This document shows, piece by piece, positions 21,427 to 31,681 of a DNA stretch of 64,000 nucleotides. The position numbers and the translations under genes are program-made. Within the stretch, counting starts at the first letter, position 1, and every line of letters begins with the position of its first letter. The notes beneath the pieces were generated by a model. That model saw nothing but the letters and a program-made list of their open reading frames with translations. It searched no databases and had not been told where the DNA came from. The DNA comes from Gloeopeniophorella convolvens (Eukaryota; Basidiomycota; Agaricomycetes; Russulales): positions 62,001 to 126,000 of the forward strand of contig WTXD01000028.1 in assembly GCA_022496205.1 (NCBI GenBank), read 5' to 3'.

Positions 21427-23518
21427 GTTGGTGATATGATACTCGTGGCCCTGTACGTCCTGTACGTTGACCTGCTTGGGGCCCCAGGTACACCGTACTA
21501 GCCTACTTATACCTCATAGGACGGACTAAGCCGCTGGTTCCCCGGAATATAAAAATTAAGTTCAAGTCACGCTCTCGTCGATTAGCCCGACGCCGCCTGA
21601 ACCCTTGGACCGAAAATTGTATCGACAATAATCTAAACTGAGCAGCACTTCGAGGATAAGTAAGAAGTGTTACGCACAGTTCCTCATCTGTTCCGCAACG
21701 CTCATTCCGCCCCATACTGTTCGTACAAGGCTATGGGAAGAACCAAGGCTGGGTGAGACGGCCACCTGTCACTTCTTTCTTCCAAGATAGAGTCCTATGC
21801 CGCAAGGGAGCTGGTGTATTGCCGTCAGATACAAGGTGTCAAACAAGCGCAAGTTTGGGAATTGATGGACTCGACAAAGTTGCAGGAAAGCCGTCAGAAT
21901 GGTCCAGACGACGTGATGATCGTCGTGGCGCTGGCATGGCCGCGACTGTAGGAAGTGCGCTGCTGACTCATGGATACCGCGGACCGGTGGAAGTGACTCT
22001 GGCCGGAGCGCGTTTCCGTGTTTGGTCGGTGTTTGGTCACTGCACCTGCGACGCTCTGTAACGACTCCCTAGTCGTCTTCACTGTCAATGTACATGTCAC
22101 CGTTCAGCCTCGTCCTGGCTCGGACACCTCCAACGGTAGTCTTCGTGATATATCGCTTATCATGTAGAAATTCGAGGACGCATGGCCATATCGACTGCTG
22201 GGCTCTTCCCACGCTTGAATGCACCCCACTCTACATGGCCTCGATACGCAAGATCCGACGACGCACGGTGAGAAAGGGTACATATCGAGGTTCCCGCTGA
22301 GATACCCATCGACTCCCGTATGTGCACGTTTTCGTTCTCTTGTGTGGTAACGTCGGGCCCTTGCCGCCCCCAACTCAATAGTCTCGTTCGAGACTGGCTG
22401 GGTTCGAGATATTCACGCGTCAGTCCAAGTTTCACAGCGCGGAGCAGATCTCTGCGTTTCCACTATCTCAACTGGCCAACGGCGACTTCGACAGTCTTAC
22501 GAGCGTCATCTATGCCTCTGTGCAATCACACGGCTCTCCGCTTTTGGACATCAGTGCTCATCTGCACGAACTCTGTACGGTCTGCTTCGCTCCGCACGTC
22601 GGGCTCCGTTACTCGATTCAACCGTGCATTTCGTGAGCAGGAACTCTTCTTGGGCCATGACTCACGTCCTTGTAAGTTTGTTGTTCATACCGCGTGGATG
22701 TGCTTTTCCGATCGCTGCGCCTCATTGTCCCATGACATGACGCCCACGCCCCACTAGCCGCAGTTGCGGGCGAAGTTCCGGGATCATTGGATCTTCACCT
22801 TGGCTCATGGAACCTTTCCTTCCTCAATAAGCTACGCATCTCCCCCATGGCCTCATGGATCAATTGCCGCCAATCGTGGGACACGTCTATTGGAAGGATT
22901 CATCTGGCGGCCCATACTATCGGAGGCCGTCAACTTCAATACAATTGGATTCCCCGTTCGTCCCGACGAAGCACTTGGCCGGATGCCTCAGCTTCTCTAT
23001 CACTGCGACCTTAACGAGACAGCGTCTGTGAGTGTCCATTCCGAAGACCTTCCGCTGTCGAACGAAGTTGTTCAGGTTAAACCGAACTCGCGCGTCGCAG
23101 TGTATATTCCGAGGTCAAAACAAGAAACGTTCAAGAAATGCTCGGGTCTACGATACTTCTGTGAGCGCTGACCTAGGCACCATTGCCGTTTTTCGGTGTC
23201 TCCGTAGGTCTGGGCACCTTGTCCTACTATGGTATTACTAGATATGGTGATCCCCGGGGAAGTGGTGAATTCGAAAGATTCGGTTCGTGCACATTAACGG
23301 CTGCATGGACTGGCTTGATACTCCCAAGAGGAGTCGTTCTTTGTGAGTCAGTCTTGCTTCTTGCGTATCAATTCTCCAGGACCACATCTTGTGGCTATCC
23401 TAACACCACGAAACTCTCTATGCAACACAAGAGATGGGTCCTAGTTGCCTCTGTAGTTTTTCCCTTGCATCAACACGATTGGAACGTCGTGCACGAGAGA
23501 TCTTCCTCTCAGCGTAAG
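21427..23518. other. Right part of unit 1 and spacer between units
   Basis: No intact gene. Segments at 21753-22300 and 22764-23230 match 28312-28865 and 29290-29761 in unit 2. Positions 23232-23518 are a spacer absent from the end of unit 2. Short frames occur on both strands without recognisable motifs. Confidence 0.4.
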
Positions 23519-23798
23519 TATTCGAAATGAAGTACACGGCAAAGGACAACTGTAACTACAAGTATATTTAAGGCCTCGCCCTAAGCGCTTGGCCTCTCCT
23601 ACACGCTTGCTCGTACAACAAGAACTAAACATCTTTGTTTCTGGATTTTGCGAGGCATTTTTCGAGATGGATAGAAAGACTTTCGAGATTCTTCTGCCAA
23701 TTGACGAGTATTGACCGTTGATGTCATGCGTGAGTTGACCTAGGTGGTGCATGAGCTCGATGTCATGGTCGCTATAGAACAACGCGGGCGCCTTACAC

Positions 23799-24462
23799 TT
23801 ATTCACCGGGGGCGAGGATTTGCGGTTTGAACGCCGGTGGAATGGGGATGAGCCTGACCGTCCTAGTCACCGGAATGCTAATGCCGATGGGACGACGGAA
23901 GAGCTGGAAGACCCATAGCTGCACGAAGAGCCAGCGGGTATTGCTTCCAGCCATCGGGCGCACGAAGAAGCGAGCAACTCCTTTCACGATGCCGATGTTG
24001 AATGCAACCCTGACGCCTTGCCCTCCCAGGTTTCCCCTGACGGGTACCAGCCTATGGATCGTGATGAACGGAATGAAGATAGACAGATAGCCGTTGATGT
24101 CAAGAGTGATCAGGTTGATGACGCCTTGGAGCTACACAGGGTGGCGACGACAGTGAGTATCGGTGTGGGTAGAGATGGCGACCTATGATGCTCACGTTCC
24201 AAAAGAAGCACCAGAACATCCAAAATACGTTGAAACGCCACCACCTGAAGGGAGGGAGCCCGAAGACGGGGGCACCAGCGTCGGCGAAGACGTGGACCTG
24301 TTCAGCCCCTTGCTCGGCATCCTCAGCATCAACCAGCTGGTGGTGATTGTCGAGCCACTCGGAGAGGTCTACGTTGCCAATCGTCAACAACTTCTCAGAA
24401 GGGAATTTAAGACGAAACGAACCTTCGGCAGGGTTGACCGGGGGGATTTCAGCTTCAGACAT
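23799..24462 (-). CDS. Unknown small protein, family A copy 2
   Basis: Two exons on the minus strand (24462-24196 and 24131-23799) with a 64-nt intron give 199 residues in phase. The protein differs from copy 1 by one residue in exon 1 (ADAG for AEAG). In exon 2 the loop before RWLFVQLWVFQLFRR differs, as does the sequence before RTVRLIPIP. It keeps the aromatic run RWWRFNVFWMFWCFFW before the splice site. The function is unknown and no signal peptide or known domain is seen. That both copies remain open while their introns and flanks change is the best evidence that it is a real gene. Confidence 0.6.
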
Positions 24463-24525
24463 GTCGTTGCTACTTGACTGTATGGATGTAGTGGACGATG
24501 GTGAGCCTCAGGAGATACTGTAACC

Positions 24526-24531
24526 TTTATA
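24526..24531 (-). promoter_or_regulatory. TATA box of family A copy 2
   Basis: TATAAA on the minus strand, 64 nt upstream of the start codon, at the same place as in copy 1. Confidence 0.6.
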
Positions 24532-27343
24532 CCCCGGATTCCACTGAGTTGAAAGTCAGATTGAACTCGAGACACGAACAAGTGTCTTGCTGCAGCGATA
24601 GATGTTAATGTATCCAGATCTGGATGTAAGTGTACGAATATGGCACCCACGATGAGAGGTCTGAAAGGTTCCCTCAGGATCCTTCTACCTGGGTGAACAA
24701 GGCTCAATATTCCCATGAACCTTGCTCCCAGGAGAGTCGTTCGGAAAAGTCATGGGGAGCTTGGCTGCACCGAATCGGCAACGCGTCTTCAGTGCTAAGA
24801 GTGCGGCCGTGTCAAGATGGGCGCCCCCACCGCCTGACTGGTAAACAAATTGTAGCACAGAGATCATTTGAGATCGGGAAATTGAATGAGCCCAATGCGC
24901 ATAGTGGCCCTGGCCCCATGATCTTCACTGCGCGTTACAACCTGACTATAGCCCGTCGGCAATTATTCAATGCCACTACTGATTTGATGATTCTGCAGCA
25001 ATACCATACCTGATCTCGGGTTCGTCAAACAGAAAAGCAGATTTACCGTAGCGGTTAGGGTGCCCAGTAGCCTGCTGCCATATTGGCATCCTACCAGCTC
25101 GTAGGAAAGATTCGGGAAAGATGGCAAAGACTTGCGCGGGGGCTTCAGTTTCAGCTCTGGCGCTCCCGGCAGCGGCAAAATGCGAGTCTCCACGTGACGC
25201 CATGACCGCGGTGCGCGTAGTGCGCGGGCGGAGTCGCCGTTCAAGTTGCTGCGCGCGGCCAGCGACTACAAAGTGACTATACCCCTCCATCCAAACATGT
25301 TCGACACGTCCGCGGTCGGTATGCCGATTGGCATTGGCAAGTGGCTTTTAGTCTGCGTATCGAGACTCAACGGTGCTGGGCACCCTTGATTTAGGCCATG
25401 TGCAAAGAAGCTATGCTACGCGGTATTCGCTCGCTTCCATTCATCAACTCCGGTTTTGCGCCCGTAAAAGCTCCCTCACAGTGCATTAGTTCAGGATCAA
25501 CAAACCCCAGCCACCGCACGCCATCATGTTCTTGTCAAATACATCGGAGTACGTGCCGCGATCCAAAATTGGCCACGCGCGGAAGTTAACTATTTAAATT
25601 TGTGGGTTGTCCACGTCCGCGAAGCAGGCGTGTGGTGTATGCTCCTTCCAGGCCTATCTTTCGGTGACTGGTGTGGAACCTGGGGAAGTCAACCCATGCA
25701 TCGAAGATATGGGCGCTCTAGTGCTCAATAAAGAGAGTGCGGTGGTGCGGCCCCTTGAAATGTGCATCTCCTGGGGCCTGGCACATCTAGTGCTGTATCG
25801 AAAATCGCTCGTCGAATCTATACGCCTAGCGGTACTTCTGTGGCGTTGGGGCAGTGGCCTACTGGCCTACTAGGCTCTTGTCGAGACCCTGCATGATCGT
25901 GGGCGGAGCTGGTTTGAACTGTGCTATGTCGTGCCGCTTTTTTCCCGACGAGTGCATCTATTCGACGTTCTCACTGGCACCCTATATCAGAGGTGCATCG
26001 GTGAACCTGCCCCGGCGATCACCATCTCGCGTAATTGGATGTTGCTTCGTTGCACCCGGCTCGGATTGACCTACCCGTACCTCTGCGCTTTATCTCTAAA
26101 GCAGGTGGTTTTTGGGCCAGGCCTTTCTCCGTTCCGCCGACACCCGAACGTGCGTTCGGGAACGTTGGTCTACGGCTGAGGGGCCGGCAGAGCTCCATAT
26201 GTGCGAGCAAACACCTCCCTGACCTGTCGCTTTACTATTTCCATATAGATTTGGTTTAGTGGAAAAGTACTGTGGACAGATCCTCGGCGAGGACCTGTCA
26301 TCTAGAGCCGATGCTGCATCTCAGTTGATGTGTATGCGCCTCAGCCTGACGATCGTCACCACTTGAAGGTTCACCTCAGGCTAGGTTTCCCCATAATTCC
26401 AGCAACGCCACTCCAGTTATTCTCGCGCCACATTCCATGTTGTCGGAGTTCTGCGCTGGGACCTGCGGTTCGAGATGTCACATCGGACCTTGCTCAGATG
26501 CCTCGCGAGAACATCGTATAACATCGTGGAATATGTCGACTTCATTTGCGCTCAGCTGACAGTCAGAAGTTATCCACGGCGCCTTCCACCGTCATCTGCG
26601 TTCCGTTCACCTTCCGGCCGTCGACGGTCTGATTCCTGTGAGCCTGATAGAGAAACTCAGGAACCCTCAATGTCGTAGATCCGACAAGACCGGGCGCTTG
26701 ATACACATACAACGTGGACCCATCATGATCATGTGCACACTACCGCGCGCTAGGCGATAAATGGTTGCCATCGCGGAGCCAAGCCTGTGTCGAACCGGAA
26801 GTGACTTTTTATTTTTCTGATCCCCAGAGTCAACTATCGCCTGCGCAATGCGTTCATCTTTATTCACCTATTTCCGAATCAGGCCAGCGGAAGGATGCGT
26901 AACTCACAAAGCTACAGGTCGATTCAACAGGCTGTTTGCTGTCCTCAGGAGACCAGGCCTGAATGTGTCGTCCGACACCTTCCGCAGACGGTATTCCACA
27001 ACCGATGCCGTCAATGAGAGTCCTCTGATCACGTCGCCTTCATTATCTAGTGTAAGGACATAGTCAATTCATTGACGCCCAGGCTTCTCGTATAGCAACC
27101 TCGTTTTGGAAGTCGGGACCATAGACGACAAGGGCCTCAACTGGAGACAATGAAATAACTCCGCGCGTGCGTCCTTTTTCTTTATTTTTCTGTATTTTCT
27201 TGGAAGCCAGAGATACTGTTGGATGGTAGCACTCCGATGTGCAGATTCCGGCGGAGCCCTATGACGCTTCACTAAAACCACCTGAGATAGTCTTCGTAAG
27301 CAACGCGCACAGTATCAGGGAGGTACATATGCCTTACAATCAT
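24532..27343. other. Unit 2 interior, no intact gene
   Basis: Repeat-unit DNA corresponding to 17852-20760. Frames are shared with unit 1 only where the DNA is nearly identical. The region matching the 85-residue frame of unit 1 is broken here. No domain recognised. Confidence 0.4.
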
Positions 27344-27990
27344 TCATCGAAGATCAATGGGCGGAAAGCTTGTGGGATATGAATGGAGCCTGATAGTCGT
27401 AATGGGTGAAAGGAGGCGGGGAGGGGGGCGACGGAAGAGTTCCCAGATGGGTAGCTGCATAGCGAGCCAGCGGAGGTCAGAGATTGAGCTGCTCGCGTAG
27501 AACTGAGCGACCCCTCTGACGACGCCTAGGCCCGTCAAAACCGACCCTAGCACCGCCGCCCCTCAGACTGGCCTTCACAGCTACCAGCCTCTGCTTTACG
27601 ATGAATGAGATAAAAGCGTTGATGTCGAGGTTGACCAAGTGTATGACTCCTTGGAGCTATGGACAATGGCAAAAGGTGGGATTATACATCAGCACGAGCG
27701 CTGGACCGCGCCAACAAGGGCAGCACTCACACTCCACAGAAACATCCAAACATCCAAAAGACGTTGAACCTCCACCACCTCCAGGGAAAATCCCAAAGAC
27801 GAGAGGGCGCACGTCGGCAAAGACGTGAATCTGTTCCTCGGATCCCCCGTCTTCAGGAGTTATCAGCCGGTGATGATTGTTAATCCATACGCTAAGACCT
27901 ATCGTTCCCGAGGTCAGTAGCCATATATACTCAAAGTTGAGACTTGCCATTGTCAGGGTAGACGGTGTCGGGAATTTCGGATTCAGATAT
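27344..27990 (-). pseudogene. Decayed paralogue of family A (family B copy 2)
   Basis: Homologous to 20761-21426. The start codon has become ATA (about 27988) while the following SESEIPD codons are kept. The middle reads LSVWINNHHRLITPEDG ... FPGGGGGSTSFG in a frame that does not join exon 2. Exon 2 keeps VVRGVAQFYAS ... WLAMQLPIWELFRR with a stop at 27344 and has lost the DGVRV motif. Clearly a pseudogene and more decayed than its unit 1 counterpart. Confidence 0.6.
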
Positions 27991-30376
27991 ATTGCCAGTG
28001 ATACGGCCGTACGGTACGAAGGACGCTCGCGGCTCTGTACTTTAACCTGCTTGGTCCTCGAGGTACTGGCCTACTATATTTCACAGGATGGGCGAAACCA
28101 CTGGGTCTCTGGAACGTAATGAACAAGCCCAAGCCAGTTACGCTCTCGTTAATTGGCCGACGTCGCCTGAGCTGTATCGACAAACACCCACACTATATAA
28201 GCAACATTTCGACGATAACTATGATGTTACTCACCATTCCTCATCTGTTCCGCGACGGTTGTCCCGCTCCACCGTGTTCGTACATAGCTGTGAGAAGAAG
28301 CAAGGTCACTGGTGAGACGGACACCTGTTACTTCTTTATTCCAAGATATGCCGCGCGAGAGCTGGCCTGCACTTCCGCGAGACACAAAATGTCTCACAAA
28401 CGCAGGTGTAGGATTTGATGGACTCGAAAAGTTGCGGGAAAACTCAGAGTCCAGGCAGGTCCAGGCGATGCGTGATGAGAGTCGTCGTGGCACATGGCGT
28501 CGCCGCCGCGGCCGGAAGGTGTGCTGCTGACTCATACACACGAGGGGCGGGACTCGGGAGCGATTTGGGCCGGAGCCTACTTGGTCATGTTTGGTCAGTG
28601 TTTGGTCACCGCACCCGCAAAGTTCAAACCAGGACTGAGTCGGGATCCTCCTCAGCCTCATCTTCAGCCTCGCTCTGACACCTCCAACGGTATCCCTCAT
28701 TATATATTGCTTATTATATGGAAATGAGTGTGTTACTACATCCACCTGCGCCCGCATGCACACTCTTCTACATGGCTCGGATACGCAAGATCCGATGGCG
28801 CACGGTGAGAAGGGGTATCCGGGTTCCCCCTGAATTCGAAGTACCCCCGACTCTCGTATGTGCACACCCCCGGTCTCTTCATGGTGACGCCTATGTTTTG
28901 CACTCCTACCGTCCCCGGCTTAACGACCCCTGTTCGAGACTGACCGGATTCAAAATATCCACGCGTCCAAGTTTCACGACGCGACTTAAAGCAAGCATTT
29001 CTCTGCATGTACGTGCCTAACGACGACTTCGACAGCTTTACGGGCGTCATTTATGTCCCTATACAGTCACACCGCTTTGCACTTGTGAACATTACTGCTC
29101 AGCTTTACAAATTCTATACGATCGACTTCGCTCTGCACGGCGAACTCCGTTACTCTATTCAGCCGCGCACTTTGTGAAGTAGGAATTTCTCTTGGGTCAC
29201 CGGCTATGACGCACGTTCTTGTAAGCCTGTTGCTCATACCGCGTGGATGTGCTCTTCTGATCCCTGCGCCTCATAGTCCTATGACATGGCGCCCACGCCC
29301 CACTAGCGCGGGCGAAGTTCCGGGACCCTTGAATCGTCACCGTGGCTCATGGAACCTTTCCTTCCTCACTAAGCTACTCATCCCCCATGGCCTCATAAAA
29401 TCAATTGCCCCCAACCGTGAGATACGTCCATTGGAAGGATTCACCTGGCTACCCATAATTGGAGGCCGTCAACTTCAATACAATTGAACTCCGTATTCAT
29501 CCCGACGAAGCACTCGGCTGAGTGCCGAAGCTTCTCTATCAATGAGACAGCGTCTGTGTGTCCATTCATGAAGGCTTTCTGCTGTTGAACGAAGCTGTTC
29601 AGCCTGCTACGCCGAACTCACGCGTCGCAGTGTATATTCCGCTCCCAAAACAGGAAACATTCAAGAAATGCCCGGGTGTACGATACCTCGGTGAGGGCTG
29701 ACCTAGGCACCATCGCTACTTTCCCGTGTTTCTGTCGGTCTAGGCGCCTTGTCCTACTCATGTCGTCGCACTTCCGCACTGGCGGTGACCACTGGTACCG
29801 GTGCTAACACCGGTTGGCTCGGCTGCACCATGCGCCCGAGCCAGGCCGTACTTAGACGGCGCGGCGCGCCTAGGCCGTCCTCCAAGTCCGCCCATCTATC
29901 GGGCACGTGATAGTGACACCTCCCCGTCCTCCTGGGCTGCCTTGAAACTTGCGCTCAGCTGGCGCTCAGTATCCACCGTCTCTGGCTCGGCGGGACATGA
30001 CTATGTACGTTTTTGGTCAAGGTCACAAGGTACGGGCCCGTGCACCCCCAGGCGCCCTGGATCAGGCACGCACGGGCACAGTGCATCTAGGGTGTGGGAC
30101 GTGGCATCGCTCGCTCTTGCTCACAGTACCGACTGACGCGCGTTGAACTAGATCTTAGGCATGCATATAACCCAGAAATATAATCGAATTGATTTGACAC
30201 TACATATGTAAGAAAACACGAAAGCTGTACACGTCAAAACCTAACTGCACGAACTAGAACTAAAGTGAGCCATAAACGATACATATAGCGCAGTTACATG
30301 ATTCCAAGACAGAGATCATTGTCATTCAATTTCCCTCCACCGTCAGAGAGCTCAATAGAGCATACACCATGTCCAT
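27991..30376. other. Right part of unit 2 and flank, no intact gene
   Basis: Duplicated sequence to 29761, then about 0.6 kb of unique DNA before the Hsp20 gene. The overlapping frames at 29801-30146 are GC-rich and lack motifs. Nothing else seen. Confidence 0.4.
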
Positions 30377-30935
30377 TTAAGCGATGGAGATCCTCGCAGG
30401 TGCAGCCTCAGGGGCAGATCTGGGAAAGGCGATAGTCAAAACGCCGTTCGTCATAGACGCTTTGATGTCCTCATTCTGCATGCATAATCAGTATGCCGCG
30501 GTCATCCCCGAAGATACGATGTGAGCACTCACCTTGAGACCCTGCGGAAGTGAAAGCGAACGCGAGAATTTACCGAAACGACGCTCGCGGATCGCGTATC
30601 CATCCTCGTTGCGCTCCGACGAGTGCTTGGTCTCGCCCGAGACAGTCAGGACGTTATTGTGTACATCGATGGCCACATCCTCCTTCTGCATTCCCGGAAG
30701 CTCAAAAGAGACTGTCACAGCGTTCGATTTGTCGTCGTGATGTACGTCCATTCTGCCCATTTGTCGGTAAGTATCTCATCCGGCTGTGAGCGTGCGGGCA
30801 GTGCATGACTCACCTCGGACGAAAGGCTTCTACCTGCTGGCTAGGCTGACGGAGGGCACGCGAATTGAACGCTTCATCAAAGAAGCGATCAAACGTAGAG
30901 GGATAGTCGTTGAGGAAGTAGTGGGTAAGCGACAT
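30377..30935 (-). CDS. Small heat-shock protein Hsp20
   Basis: Three exons on the minus strand (30935-30814, 30752-30533, 30475-30377) splice in phase to 146 residues, normal for fungal Hsp20. The N-terminus is MSLTHYFLNDYPSTFDRFFDEAF. The alpha-crystallin domain covers about residues 41-130 (RMDVHHDDKSNAVTVSFELP ... VHNNVLTVSGETK ... FGKFSRSLSLP ... ASMTNGVLTIAFP), including the typical GVLTI motif. The C-terminal ARISIA resembles the I-x-I tail that docks between subunits. The family forms oligomers that hold unfolded proteins during stress. Its upstream region has a TATA box and a heat-shock element, so heat induction through Hsf1 is likely. Confidence 0.95.
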
Positions 30936-31016
30936 TGTGTTTGTGGTGGGTAAGAGCTTGTGGTGTTGGGACGCTTGTGTTGATGGTTGATACTGGCGGT
31001 CCTTTTACAACTGGCC

Positions 31017-31024
31017 TTTATATA
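31017..31024 (-). promoter_or_regulatory. TATA box of the Hsp20 gene
   Basis: TATATAAA on the minus strand, 82 nt upstream of the Hsp20 start codon. Confidence 0.7.
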
Positions 31025-31157
31025 CCCTTGAAACTCATCTCATCAGAAAGTTCTACAAGTCTCTACCTCGAGACCCGTCCGAGTGAGCTCTGGTGGCAGA
31101 GGTAGTCGCGATACCAGATGACGACGTCATGATTTCCCGGTTAGGAAGTGCCGATCT

Positions 31158-31175
31158 TTCCAGAATTTTCTGGAG
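31158..31175 (-). promoter_or_regulatory. Heat-shock element
   Basis: TTCcaGAAttTTCtgGAg: four alternating nGAAn units with correct 5-nt spacing, about 220 nt upstream of the Hsp20 start. A further GAAagTTC pair lies near 31046. This matches the Hsf1 consensus closely. Confidence 0.8.
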
Positions 31176-31681
31176 CTGAGACCGCTAACCGCTCTGCCCA
31201 TGAATACGACTGTTCAAGAGAGCCGTAGAAAATGCTGGAACGGTGCCTACACAACTGCGTTATCAACACATCCCACGATACCACGCGCTGAGCCTCCGTG
31301 GGCACCAAAGCCGACACAAACAGAGTTACGAGTATTCCTATTTAGGAAACTCACCTACCTTGTATGGCCTGTCCTTTCGCCCGTCATATCTTCAGAGTTC
31401 AGCGAGCCTCGTTAGGTATTAATTATAAATCAATTGATCATGCATTCCGCAGTACATATTAGGTGATATTGGGACAGATGGACCGAGACTCCGGCATTAT
31501 TGAGCAACAGCTCGTACGCCGCGACGAAGGTTGAAGCCAGATCGTATGTACATTGCGACACTTGGGCCCAAGTTGGGCCACGCAATTCGGTAGACATATG
31601 CTACGAGGAGACGGCATTATAACAAGTTGTAAGTGATATTCGCGCAATAAAGCAAGTAGATATCAGAGCTAAGACTCGAGT
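31176..31681. other. Intergenic region, no gene seen
   Basis: About 0.5 kb between the Hsp20 promoter and a broken F-box gene. No motif-bearing frame. Confidence 0.5.

Larger units (their letters stand above)
16836..23231. repeat. Segmental duplication, unit 1 (about 6.4 kb)
   Basis: This block matches 23519-29761 in the same order and orientation over its whole length. Shared landmarks include AAGTACACGGCAAAGGACAA at the start, the small gene near 17.1-17.8 kb, a decayed paralogue near 21 kb, and CTGACCTAGGCACCAT at the end. Similarity is very high around the small gene and its upstream region and lower towards the right end. No reverse transcriptase, integrase or transposase motif was recognised, and no terminal repeat pair was found. 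I read it as a segmental tandem duplication rather than a transposon. Confidence 0.85.
23519..29761. repeat. Segmental duplication, unit 2 (about 6.2 kb)
   Basis: Second copy of the block at 16836-23231, in direct tandem orientation. The stretch covering the family A gene and about 0.7 kb upstream is nearly identical to unit 1. The part beyond about 26.8 kb carries many substitutions and indels. The uneven divergence suggests later gene conversion or local constraint. Confidence 0.85.

Noticed and set aside
17950..25013. Two plus-strand frames of 126 and 127 codons shared by both units (17950-18330 and 24630-25013)
   Set aside because: They lie in the nearly identical upstream region of family A, antisense to its promoter. 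Their similarity follows from the recent duplication, and no motif supports them.
16836..29761. LTR retrotransposon or DNA transposon as explanation of the two large repeats
   Set aside because: No reverse transcriptase, integrase, RNase H or transposase motifs were seen in any frame. The repeats are adjacent with only a 287-nt spacer, and each carries the same pair of small genes.
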